Shown here: positions 38,401-49,300 of the stretch, piece by piece
Layout: every line of letters begins with the position of its first letter
Numbering within the stretch: the first letter of the stretch is position 1
Origin: Quillaja saponaria
Taxonomy: Eukaryota > Streptophyta > Magnoliopsida > Fabales > Quillajaceae
Direction of reading: 5' to 3'
Assembly (NCBI GenBank): GCA_029379385.1
Contig: CM055618.1
Location: 12,844,134-12,908,133 of the forward strand
DNA length: 64,000 bases
Made by a program: the position numbers and the translations under genes
The notes under the pieces: model-generated
Database searches by the model: none
What the model was told of the DNA's origin: nothing
Seen by the model: only the letters and a program-made list of their open reading frames with translations

Positions 38401-40212
38401 ATCACCATCACGCCATCAGCCTATCATACAGTTAAACAGTATAGCATTCTTACCTCCATCTCAAACCCTAGATCCATCATTTTGGGATCTAACAATGTTC
38501 ATATTTTATATACTGAGGCAGCTTAAAGAAAGAACTAGCAGCATCAGAAACAAAAGAAGAAAGGAACCTGCAATTTTCTTGCGATAGCTTCTTATTCTTT
38601 ATTTTTTGTTTTGTTTCCATCCTTAACTAGCTAGTTGTGTTGAAATGACTGGACACACAATTCAGTCAGATATTACAGAATCAGCATACTGTTCTAATTC
38701 TAGAAGTCATTGGAGAAATTATGACAGTATTATTATTGAGGAATGAATGTGCAACACAACTGTTAGAATTGTTAATTTATAGGCCATGACTGATTAAGTT
38801 ACACTCAAGCTTTTGGCCACCAATGCTAAATGCAGGTTTGGTGGCCTTAAACAAATCTATATAAGCTAAAGAAAGATTCATACCCCATGTAATGGTGGTC
38901 ATTATGGTCTCTACATCTCTGTTCTTAATTTACTCATTTCCAACAGGTCATAGATCAATTAAAAGCTGCAACAGTACACATGGAGCCATGCAAACAGGTA
39001 AGCAAGAAAGTAGGCACATCCTTATGAGAAGCCTAAGTATACTTGAGAAAAACTTACTTGGCTAAATAAATGTTCATCAAACATAGTAAACCCACAAGGC
39101 CCAGATGTTGAGTCCCATCCTTGGTGGATACTGTCATACCCAGGCCTACCGGCTTCAAAGCTTCCATTAACATGATAATCCACAGGGTTGTCAAGTGGGT
39201 TCATCTCTCCAACTAGTTGGAACTTCGGATCATGGAGTAAACTGAAATTGTATGGAAGGTATGGAAACTGGTCACCCAGTTGTAGTTTCAGAGATGCAGT
39301 TCTTCTCAACTCATTTACGAGACCATTTTCTTGCCCAAAATTAGAATTCTCAGTACTTTTACCAGTGCCAGTGTAACCAGCATAACTCCCAAAGGAGGAG
39401 CTTGTAGAACACTCTATGTCCCTAGGGGAATACACATAAAGTTGAGCAATATTCTTACCCAAAAAAAAAATGTTAAGTGATATGCATTACACAAGAACAT
39501 CTATAGCGAATATCACAGCAACGGAGTCATTTATAATTTGTACGTATGTATGTAAAAGAAGTAAAAGTTCCACTTTGAGATAACAGGTGTGTATAAACTT
39601 CTTCACGTACAAAGAGTTCCAACCATAATTTTAAGAATTAAACAGATGAAGTTCAATCAAAGAAGACAATATATAATACAAATTTGGAAATAGAATAAAT
39701 TTACTTATGAAAACTACTCACCTGTGAAGAAGCAAGTTCGATTCCTCGAGTAAAACCATATGTTAGCTGTTATTATTAGGAATCCATGATAAAGGTTGGA
39801 GCTGTTGCTCAGCACCCATTGTGAAGGGTATATTCATCTCATTCAACTGGAAGACAAAACTATTGGGTTAAGTCTTCTAATGTCTAGAATATAGATGATA
39901 GAAACCAATCAAGAAAATATTGTAACGCCATTCAAACCATTCTTCACCTGATTAGCGCATTCTAATGACATAAGTTGATGCTTTTGCATGTTTTCCGGCC
40001 CGAAGTAAGGTAAGCTTTTAAATAGATAAGAAGTATCTCTATCATGCACTTTACAAAAGAAGAATTTCACGAGGTGCTGAATTCTCAGGGGTTTAAATTG
40101 GAATTTATTTATGTACAGGGTGCTTTTTATTTTTTTATTTTAACCCTTTCTCTTATTTGATTGATATTAATTAGTTTTGAAGTTCCAGACTGCTCTTTCA
40201 TTATATCCATAG

Positions 40213-40962
40213 GCTGCGTTTGGTCGCATGGATAAGATAAGATATCATATGTTTTGTAAAGATTAATAAAAATTAAGATACGTGCAAAACTGCGAATAAG
40301 CACTAATCTTATCTTGTGTTTGGTGCATGATTAGATAGAAGGTAAGATATGACCCCTAAATAGAAGAATCATATAACTTATAAATAATTTTTATATTTTG
40401 TTCATTTATATTTTAAATTTTATTCTAATTTTCTACATTTTAAAAAATTATTCTATTTTTTGTTATATATATATAAATACGTATGATCATAACTATTTAA
40501 AAAAAAATATTATAGTAATTATCATGATACGAAATATTCTTAAAATAATAATATTTTTTATTTTGCATATTGTTGACTTCAAAAAAAAAAAAAAAACATT
40601 TTAGTGGCAAGTAAAATGAAGTCATATATTTTATATCTTTTTTATAAAAAGAAAAAAAATTTGTTTGTATAATTTTGACTTTTAATTTACAGAAAGAAAA
40701 AATTAGCAACAAAAGAGAGTTGATAGAGAAGGAGGGGATTGGGACACTTTGAGAATTTTCTATTTTGGTTCATGGTTCTCTCATCTTATCCGTCATAATA
40801 ATATCACCCATCTAAAAACAAAATAATCTTGCTTCAACAAGATTAAAGCCCAATTCTGGATTTTTTTGTCCTATCCAGTGACATACACCAAACAGTTGAT
40901 TAGGTCGGATAAGATAGAAATACTATATCCGACTTTCCTTATCCGGTCTGCCAAACACAATC
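40213..40962. mobile_element. Non-autonomous DNA-transposon-like insert with terminal inverted repeats
   Basis: The left end (ggctgcgtttggtcgcatgg, then ataagataag) and the inverted right end (gattgtgtttggcagaccgg, then ataaggaaag) match over about 28 bp with a few mismatches. The interior is AT-rich with no transposase frame. A partial copy of the end sequence recurs near 40313. It lies in the 1.3 kb intron of the MADS pseudogene between exons 41366-41270 and 39995-39948. No clear target-site duplication is seen, so the superfamily is not assigned. Confidence 0.55.
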
Positions 40963-41451
40963 AGGTGGACCAAATTCCATATGTGGTTTCTTCTACAACC
41001 AAAACTAAAGCAGGGGACCAAATCCTCTCAGGAAATTTTATTTCAGTTAAATCAGACCGGATTTACAACAAAGAAGACCATTTGAGTCAAGTGCCAACCA
41101 TATTCTGGTTAGAGATCATAACCAAAACATGTTTTAGCTGACAGGTTTAAGGTAACTACAGAAAACATGAATTCAGAGGGAAAAACATAATTTTCTGCTG
41201 ACATTACCCTCTAAAAAGCACATATACAAATGTTAGCAAAAGCAGACCACAAGATAACAAGTGGCATACCTTACGTGTTTGAATTTGATCAAGTGACTCT
41301 CTCAGTGAATTTTCCATTTGTCCCAAATGTTCTACACTGTTGACCTTATCAGGCTCGATCCAAAAGCTGCTGACCACAACATGCCACATTCAGAAGAATG
41401 GACAATAAACATAATATGGTATAACTCAAGTATAATGTAAGAAACTAAGGT

Positions 41452-41468
41452 GGGGGGGGGGGGGGGGG
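41452..41468 (+). repeat. Poly-G run of 17
   Basis: Seventeen consecutive G on the plus strand (C on the MADS transcript), 27 bp downstream of a MADS exon's donor site. Such runs are rare in plant introns, can form G-quadruplexes and are prone to length errors in sequencing. Confidence 0.9.
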
Positions 41469-42669
41469 CGATAACTAAAAATATCAGAGATTCACCCTAG
41501 TCTCTTGTGTATTTCGGAAAGTTGAGTCTGCAATAATCTTCCTTGATTACTCAGATTCTGCATAAAGCAATATGCTGCAAATAAGCCTAACAGAAGAAAA
41601 TAAAAACAAGAAATTGAGATGGTTTAATTGCTTGCATACCTCTACAGTTTGAGTACTGTAACAACAAACAAAAAAAAGGTTTAGTTTAATCATGAACTAC
41701 TAACAAAAATAATTAATTTATAAAGATCTCATCTCCAATTTGTGTTGGTCTGGCACACCTTGTATCCAGATATTCTTGTATATTTACATCATGCTCAAAC
41801 TTCTTAAACGTTTTCTTCAGTGCCTGAATGCTCAAGGAGAAAAAAGTATATTACTTAAACAAGTAGAAGTCATGATAATGTACAGAATAAAATCTACCCA
41901 AAGAAGGGAACAATAATGTTTATCATTGATAGAGAATGGTTTTTAATAATAACAATATAAATAAACTTACTTCAAGGCTTTCCAATTTCCTGTCCAATAA
42001 ATTGAAAAGAATCTTAGTTAAATTCATGGATATTGAAAAGATAATGACAGAAACTAAGAAAAAAACATCTTTTCCTAGGAATTAAGTTTAACTATACCTT
42101 TTCACCCTCTCTTGCGGAGTTAGTTGGGAAAACTTTGCAATAACCTCTTCTATGCTACTAAACTCACAAATGAGACAAACAAAAGCAGTAATTAGACATA
42201 ACATCAAAAAATAATAAGAATGCCATAGGATATTCTACACTGTTTTTTATAGCAGATATTCTATTAACTTTTTGCAAGATATGGAGGAAGTTTGATAGGA
42301 TTGAAGACAAGTTTATCCAAGTATAAAAATCACATACACCTGCCCTGTATTTAGCATTTTAGCTTTAGCCCAATAGACAAGTTTCTGAAGACCCCAAATA
42401 ATATGTTTTTTATGACTCCAAGCTGACACAAACACATTTGAAAGTTACTGTGTCTGTGGGTTACTTAAATGTAACCAAGAGTCATTGACACCAGAAAGTG
42501 ATCTGGTAACTAATCATGAGAGACTTCATTGAAGTTTGAGGGATCTATATCCGTCGTGAAGGTACGAGATGACCCCCTACTCTTTGGCATTTGCATTGAT
42601 TACATCTAAGAAGTTTGGTACTTCCTCAGACATAAAAAACTAGATGAGGAAGCCATGGTTTTGGCATAA

Positions 42670-43078
42670 TTAAAAAAAGTTTTATGTTTTATGCCACGGA
42701 GTGTTGGGCTGTCAAGAAACAACATATTAACAAAATGAGCACCATAGATATGATAATGTTAAGATGGTTGTGTGGCAGTACAAGGAAAGATAGGATAAAA
42801 AGAAGATATTCAGTCCAAGGTAGGGGCAGCTCCAATGGGAGAGAAGATGAGCAATAATCTCTTAAGATGGTTTGGTAATGAGTAAATTATACGGTACAAA
42901 AATGTGAGAATATTCATGTTGGCAGACCAAAAAAGACTTGAGGAAAAGACAAAGAACTATGTGGGTAGAATTGGTGAGGAAAGATACTTAGTATAAAAGA
43001 CATGCCAACTAGTTTTTTGAGGATCAGTTTAGCCGACCTCAGTGGTTTGGGATTAAGGCTTGTTGTCATTGTTGTTTA
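42670..43078 (+). mobile_element. LINE 3' fragment in MADS pseudogene intron
   Basis: Plus-strand residues ATECWAVKKQHINKMS, MLRWLCGSTRKDRIK and a later broken segment match the C-terminal part of plant L1-type reverse-transcriptase polyproteins (consensus C-W-A-V-K..H..KM, MLRWM.G.TRKD.I). It ends with 'cagtggtttgggattaagg' and a short 'ttgt' repeat, the usual 3' tail of this LINE type. Stops and frameshifts show it is dead. It is antisense to the host MADS gene and belongs to the same broad LINE class as the pair at 54-59 kb. Confidence 0.7.
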
Positions 43079-44400
43079 AAGATAATTTTCGAAAAATTCA
43101 AATGAGATAATATAAAGTGAATTATTAGCAGCCTCCTAATGGTAATAAATATAGAAGCTCCCAATGTTCTGCATCTCTTTTGTTTTTCTTTTGCTATTTC
43201 ACACACTTCAATTGTATCAAGTTTCTATTTCCCAAATCTGTTTTTTCCAAAACTCCAACCTCTAAGATGTAGCAAATTCAGTAAGATCCAGCCAGATTGT
43301 TCAAGATTGCCACAAACATGCAATAATAAACCTCCTAAGATATTTATAGGCTTTAGGAGGCCAAGATTGCTCTTTGTATTGAATCTGGTCACCTTTGGTT
43401 ATTAAAGTAGTAAGACAGTCATGATTACATAAAGTATTCTTCTGGGTGGCCACCTTATGATATTCAATTAAAGCAATTATGATGGCCTTGCATTTCTGTC
43501 ATTTCAGGCGAGGTTCTCAGCTGAAAGTAAAGTTCATTTATACTAATTTTATGATAAGTAAGTACCTGCGCTTACCTCTGCATAATGAAGGCTTTCCGGT
43601 TGGTGAGAACATGAGAAGTATAATATCTATATCACACAGTATAGACAACTCATTGGCCTTCTTCATATGCCTTGCCCCCTTTTAGCATAGGTTGCCTGGC
43701 TCCCATTTGTGTTCTCCAACCTCTTTATTTTCAGCTTTACCCTGCCCATTCTGCACATATAATAGCAAACCCTTGAATTACCTCCTTGATGTTCCAGAAC
43801 GATTCCAAAACAACTGCCCATTATGCCTATTTAGCTTTGTAGCATCTTCATCCACCCATTTTAAATTTCTAACTCAAACTCACACCATTGTGCATTCATA
43901 TTTGCAAAAGCATTAGTATTTGCAAAAACTAAGCAACCAGCAACAAAATACTGCTCATATTTTACACAAAACTTGAAATTACTTTCCCCAAAATTTCAAA
44001 AATAAAACATTTCCTGTAACCAAGAAAACATGGGACCATTGAAAACCGTACTAAACCCAAGAAGCTAGAACTATAATCAAAACCAATTAAAAAAAAAGCA
44101 CAAAACAATTTGACAATCAGATGCATTGTAAACATTTCAGTATGTATAAAGGAAAATAGCATGCAAGAATTACATAGATATCACCCAGAAGTAAAAAGAA
44201 AAAAAGAAAAAAAAAGAATCTTACTCAGACAAGGAATTCCAACTAGAAGTCGAAATTCGCAATCCAAACGTCTGAAATGCGGGAAAGATAGATTGTTAGG
44301 ACAACAGGGGATTCAAAGGCAGAGAAAGATGGGAAAGAGAGAAGGAGAGAAAGGTGTGACCTTACATATAGCTTACGCTACACGACCGGGGGACCGGCAA

Positions 44401-45391
44401 AATGGGTCATAGAGGCAAGCGGGAGAATCCGCAACATCAACATAACCCAAACCATCAAAAAGACATTTGATTTTCGCCCTTCAAGGCTTCAGTGAAAAAA
44501 TAAGCATGAATGATATACTTGTTATTTCTTGTACATGTAATAACATGGAAAAAGCCAAGTGAGGTTTAGAGACATAAAGTACATGTAACAAAAAAAAAAA
44601 ACGTATAAATCCCTCAAACTTTCAAAGATTAAAACTTTATAATGTCCATGTTTTTGTGCATAATAGACACAATTGTGCGATACAATATAATTTGTAATGC
44701 TTGGATGCATACAATTTAAGACATGTTTGATCATTCATATCATATTTCTTTAGCATGTTTACGAAGACTTGGAATAAGTTATATTTGGAGAAATTATTGG
44801 TTGGAGATTGAAGATTTAATACATAATTTTTTTGTTAATGTAAAGAGTGTTAAAGATGTCTGATCTATATGTGACAAAGAATATTACTTTTTGTTTTATT
44901 AAGGTACTCTCTTCACATTTTTGTTGGATGAAAATTTAATCATTTTTACGAAGTTATTTTGTGACATAGGTAATACACCTCATTAATAATTATCAATGTG
45001 ACTCAAATTCACACATTGAGATAGATAAAATTAGCTCAGAAATGAGACTTGGAAAGTAAATGAAGGAACAAAATGTTCCTTTGTATAATTATTTAAGTAG
45101 GATTAAGAAAAAGAAAGGTCAAGAAAGATATATTTCTGTTTTGGTTTATCTGAATTAAGACACACATTAGGATTACCTTTCTCGTTTTTCATAAACCTGC
45201 AGCTCTTTGTACAAATTCTACGATGGGCCTTAAATTGGTGAGTGGCCCAGAGGCAGAAACAAATGCCGTTTACCACATCCTTATGAACAAGCAAGCTGAG
45301 TGACGTTTCCTATTGGCAAAAACGTCATGACGTTTAACTGTGTCCACCTTCTTCTGTTGGCTCAAGAGTGAACCTCACAAATGTCTACAAG
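44401..45391. promoter_or_regulatory. Divergent promoter region between the MADS pseudogene and the mTERF gene
   Basis: About 1 kb separates the leader of the minus-strand MADS pseudogene from the plus-strand mTERF start. The open frames inside are short and unsupported. The proximal mTERF elements are listed separately. Confidence 0.45.
45301..45334 (+). promoter_or_regulatory. TGACG/ACGT cluster with perfect 14-bp palindrome and CCAAT box
   Basis: TGACGT (45301-45306), an inverted CCAAT box (ATTGG at about 45312-45316) and the perfect palindrome AACGTCATGACGTT (45321-45334) lie 60-90 bp upstream of the mTERF ATG. TGACG pairs are binding sites for TGA-type bZIP factors. The palindrome could also lie in the 5' UTR, because the transcription start is unknown. 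Confidence 0.5.
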
Positions 45392-45395
45392 ATGA
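45381..45395 (+). promoter_or_regulatory. Four-codon uORF whose stop overlaps the mTERF start
   Basis: ATG TCT ACA AGA TGA starts at 45381. Its stop TGA (45393-45395) overlaps the main ATG (45392-45394) in the string ATGA. Ribosomes initiating here would stop on top of the main start, an arrangement suited to termination-reinitiation or leaky scanning control. Confidence 0.6.
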
Positions 45396-46339
45396 TAATC
45401 GAAGCCCCTCCTCAAATTCTCATCTCTCACTCCTCCCTGAACTCATTTCGTAAACCCTTTCAAAACCCTAACCCTAATTTCAGAAAACATTTCTTCTTAT
45501 CCCTCAATGGCTCTTCTCTCCTTACACCTCTCACCCAATTTTCCCGCCAAGCAAATACCTTTGCTCTTCCCACCTCCGACCCCGGTCTACTTTTCCGGGA
45601 AAAAATTCTTTACATTGAGAATCTAAAAATTAATGCCCGCAAAGCCCTTCAACAAAATCCCAATTTACGATCCACTCCTCTCTCTTCCCTCAAATCCGTC
45701 GAGGACTGCCTCTGCTCCATGGGTATTGAGCGCTCTGCACTAGGTCGAATCCTCGACATGCATCCCCAGTTACTCACCTGCGACCCACATTATGATATAT
45801 ACCCCATATTCGATTTTTTGTTGAATGAGGTCGAAATTCCTTTTCCTGATATTCGGAGGTCGGTTATTCGGTGCCCGAGATTGTTGGTATGCAGCGTGAA
45901 CGGGCAGCTCAGACCCACATTGTGTTTCTTGAGGAACTTAGGCTTTGTGTCCATCAACTTCCAGAAGGCATTACTGTTGGTATCCAGCGTGGAAGGTACA
46001 CTCTTGCCAAAAATTAAGTATTTACAAAGTTTGGGGCTTTCTTATGAGGAGGTGGTGAACATGGTTCTAAGGTCACCTGGCTTGTTGACGTTTAGTATAA
46101 GGAATAATTTTATGCCAAAGGTCGAGTATTTTGTGAAAGAGATGAGAGGGGATATATTTCAACTGAAGAGGTTTCCACAATATTTTTCATTTAGTTTGGA
46201 GGGAAGGATTAAACCACGGCATAGGCTATTAGTTGAGCACGGTTTCTCACTTCCATTGTCGGAGATGTTGAAGGTCAGTGATGGAGAGTTTAATTCTTGG
46301 TTGATTGAAATGCAATTACGGTCAGTCAATGGAAGGTAG
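45392..46339 (+). CDS. SOLDAT10: Chloroplast mTERF-family protein (SOLDAT10/EMB93-like)
   Basis: A single exon encodes 315 aa. The start at 45392 is the first in-frame ATG; the frame opens further upstream only through a GTG. Residues 1-60 are rich in Ser, Pro and Asn with few acids, as in plastid transit peptides. The rest is a chain of helical mTERF repeats with the recurring LL-x-C/F-S/D-P punctuation: LDMHPQLLTCDP, IRCPRLLVCSV, VLRSPGLLTFSI and FPQYFSFSLEGRIKPR. Plant mTERFs bind organellar nucleic acids and affect transcription or RNA processing. The order of blocks, including KSVEDCLCSMGIERSALGRI and the ending PLSEMLKVSDGEFNSWLIEM, matches what I recall of Arabidopsis At2g03050 (SOLDAT10/EMB93), a plastid mTERF needed for embryo development. 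Lack of introns is normal in this family. A short uORF overlaps the start. Confidence 0.88.
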   Translation: MIIEAPPQILISHSSLNSFRKPFQNPNPNFRKHFFLSLNGSSLLTPLTQFSRQANTFALPTSDPGLLFREKILYIENLKINARKALQQNPNLRSTPLSSLKSVEDCLCSMGIERSALGRILDMHPQLLTCDPHYDIYPIFDFLLNEVEIPFPDIRRSVIRCPRLLVCSVNGQLRPTLCFLRNLGFVSINFQKALLLVSSVEGTLLPKIKYLQSLGLSYEEVVNMVLRSPGLLTFSIRNNFMPKVEYFVKEMRGDIFQLKRFPQYFSFSLEGRIKPRHRLLVEHGFSLPLSEMLKVSDGEFNSWLIEMQLRSVNGR

Positions 46340-49300
46340 TGACTGTAATTTGCTTCGTCCATGTAGATGTACATCACACTTAAAATGTCGTTGTTTAGGA
46401 AATTGTAGAGGCAACTGTAATTGTCTGGTGGACAAGTCAAGAATAGATGGATGCTATATTATTTTACATATTTGTATGAGACAATGATGTGTATATCAAT
46501 GTATAAGTTTTAATTCTTGATATTTATAGATTATTTTGATGTATGAGATTCTTGTTTTTTAAATGTCTTTCAGTAATTTACTTAATACTGTATAAGTAAT
46601 CTAGTGTGATCATTGTCTAAAAATCGTAGTTCAATTATGATATCATTTACTAAATTCCCAACAAAGGGTGCCATGTGTTTACAAGAAAACTTGGTGGAAT
46701 TGGGAATTTGTTGTTAAATCAGGTGTTTTGACTCCTAAAAAAATTTAGGAGCAAAAATTCTTACTATTTGATGTTCTACTTATCAAAATTTAGAACAAAT
46801 GTGATGTGAATGATGAGCCGAAAATTGTTGTTAAGCATTGGCACCACGATTTTATCTTTTCGTGTATTGCCTATCCTTTTTATGTGTTTGTTTTTAATTC
46901 TGTTTCTCACCTACATTATAACGTCTTCTTTTGTAGACCATCTGAAAAGCTAGGGCAGAAAGCATCGTTTTTCTTGTAATTGTTGGTGCTTGTGACTTTT
47001 GAGTGTCATCTGCTAGTGAACGGGATTCCCTTTAGGTGTGTTTCTTTGTGCTGATAGTTCCTTAGAAATTATTGAGATGATTCAAAGATGTTTATTCTTC
47101 TTTCGTATTTTTATCTTTAGGATGACATCCTAAATCATCTTGTCTTCAATTGACCATCTGAAAAACCTGAACCGTAGCCCATTTGGCTTGTAATTTTGGT
47201 GCTTCTGTGCTGCCTGCAACAAATGAATTGAATTCCTTTTTAGTGTCTTTGTTTGTGCTAACAATTACATAGAAATTATTAAGATGATTTGAAGATGTTT
47301 ATTCTTTAGTCTTATTTTCATCTTCTGGAATTTAGTTTAATTTATTATGATTATGTGAGAGCTGCCTATCTGGTGCTCTAATAAGTGACGCCTTGGTTCA
47401 GTTTCAGAAAATGCATTCAGCTTTCAAAGTGTCTGGCAAACTTCAAACTGAATAAGATGTAATGTGGCATTGATCATGCCTAACTCAAGTTGGTTGAGTC
47501 TTGTCAGTCTTAATTAGTCAAAGCCAAGTTTTCCACAAACTTAGTTAAATCATCTTTTAATTCATCATCTATTGAGCAATAATTTCAGATCTATTGTCAA
47601 CTGATATATGTTAGTTTTCTCATTTAGAAAATTCCATCTGTGATTTTGGGTTGCATTAGTTAGTGTTTTTTTAGGCATGCCATGATCTAAAATTTGTGTG
47701 GTTTGGATGATTCTTCTAGTATTTGTGCTTGCCAACCCACATCAAAAGACTGTGAATAATGATGGTGTAAGTTAGCTTTCATGTCTACTCCCATGTTTTG
47801 TTTACCTTTTTTGGAAGTGATTGGATTTTATTTTCAGGTCATAGTTACATTGTAGGTTTGATCATAGTAAACTTGATTTATGATATTTCGTGGAATGCAG
47901 TTCTGGATTTTTTGCAGTATAACTCAAAGGCAAATTTTCCTTTACTTGCTCTTTTTTTTTTTGTTTTTTGATGCCTTTACTTACTCTTCTATTTTTTGTC
48001 CATTGCATCATTTCAGGTGGTCCAGAAAAATACTAAAAATCAGCAATTAGTGTTCAAGGATAAATTTTGCCATGCTGAAAACGCTACTAGAATTCTGAAT
48101 GAGATCAATTGTGTTTTCTAGCTCTCTTCTTTGGCCTGTGGTAAAATCTGTGATTGTAATGCTTTTGTGTTTTCTGGGATTTAGTTGGCATCCGAGGAGT
48201 TTTTCTATGTCTGTTTCTCCTGTGAAGATGACTTTCAGGTTAAGTTTGCCTGATAGCTTCTAGAATATGAAAGATGGAGATCCATTAAGCCACAGAGAAA
48301 ATTACAAACTTATATTATAGGATCTGTCAAAGATTGTAACCTGGCCATTCCATATATATAAGTCAAGGCTCAGAATATATTGGGCCCGTTGTTTAATGTG
48401 ATTTTCTGGCATTTGCCCCTCTTTCTGCTCTTTCTTTGATTATCTCAATATCTATGTAGTATTAGGTATATTAACAAACGGAACTTAGGCAAGCATGATA
48501 AATTGCTTGCCATCATTTTATTGATTTGTGGATGAAAACATGTGTAATGCAATCCAAATCTCGATCATCTTACCCCATGTGGTATTGGTCTTTCTATCTT
48601 TTGTAATCAAAATCTTCTTCTTTCCTAATGATATCAATCATTGAAAGCTTATATGTTCAATATTTACATGATGTGAAGGCACTAATGGGCCATCATGTAG
48701 CCGAAGTACTGGAGTTTGACATGCTGAAATAGCTTACAGGTTACCTTTCAATCTAGAGGTTTGGGTATTCAACTAAACATGAATTCTGCCATTGTCCTTT
48801 TGTTCAGGAATAATAGGAATTAAAGGCCTACAGTTTACCTGGCAGTCTGTAAAATGTTGTTATGCTTAACAGCTAAATGGTCATCAGCTAGCAAATAAGG
48901 TAAGACCAAATCAGGTTTGGTACCAAAACATTGTTTGGACCTATCCATCTTTTGCCATTTGTTTTCCTTTCAAGTGTTGCTAGTTTCTCTCCTGGAATGG
49001 AACAATCTCTCTGCATCTTATGAATGTTTCATGCATCAAAATTTACAGAACCATTGTAGCTGCAATACATGGTCATATGACAATATAGTAATAATAATTC
49101 TCTCATGGTGGGGCTCTAATAGAATTTACAGGGTTAAAAATGTAGCAGGTGTTATCTGAAACCTCTACTGGTGCAGAGAGGAGATTGTCGTAGGGTCTAT
49201 ACTGTTAATGTTATCCATGGAAGGCTAAATGAAAATGGTACGACTTCAACTTCTTAGCAACTGCGGAACCCACCTGACCCTATTCTGGCTCAATTATAAC

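Larger units (their letters stand above)
38948..44400 (-). pseudogene. MIKC* MADS-box gene (AGL30/AGL65-like), probably a pseudogene
   Basis: Exons on the minus strand: leader (about 44400-44225), MADS 43750-43576, about 42150-42098, 41989-41971, 41823-41759, 41655-41640, 41557-41496, 41366-41270, 39995-39948, 39846-39722, 39421-39058, 38965-38948. Read together they give the family order: GRVKLKIKRLEN, KKANELSILCDIDI, MFSPTGKPSL, SIEEVIAKFSQLTPQERVKR, KLESLEALKKTFKKFEHDVN, SVEHLGQMENSLRESLDQI, then the AGL30/65 C-terminus with RDIECS, NPVDYHVN and SGPCGFTMFDEHLF. Lesions: a 1-base loss in the MADS box makes codon 29 TGA (43665-43663); residues 17, 25 and 26 differ from the consensus; the exon after the MADS box and the one at 39995 lack AG at the phase-correct acceptor; and exon 39846-39722 has an in-frame TAA (39765-39763) where the family has Gln. 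MIKC* factors act in pollen. The open 3' exons suggest recent decay. A rescued product from an inner ATG is possible but would lack DNA binding. Confidence 0.8.

Noticed and set aside
39736..39752. tRNA T-loop-like string (GTTCGATTCC)
   Set aside because: It is the complement of the conserved EESNLL codons of a MADS exon; no cloverleaf around it.
43690..43705. Twelve bases (TGCCTGGCTCCC) identical to the 5' part of miR160
   Set aside because: They lie on the antisense strand of the MADS exon and the rest of the miRNA does not match; no hairpin is seen.
45368..45391. Longer mTERF start at a GTG, eight codons upstream
   Set aside because: It is a GTG, not an ATG; the first in-frame ATG is at 45392 and gives a normal transit peptide.
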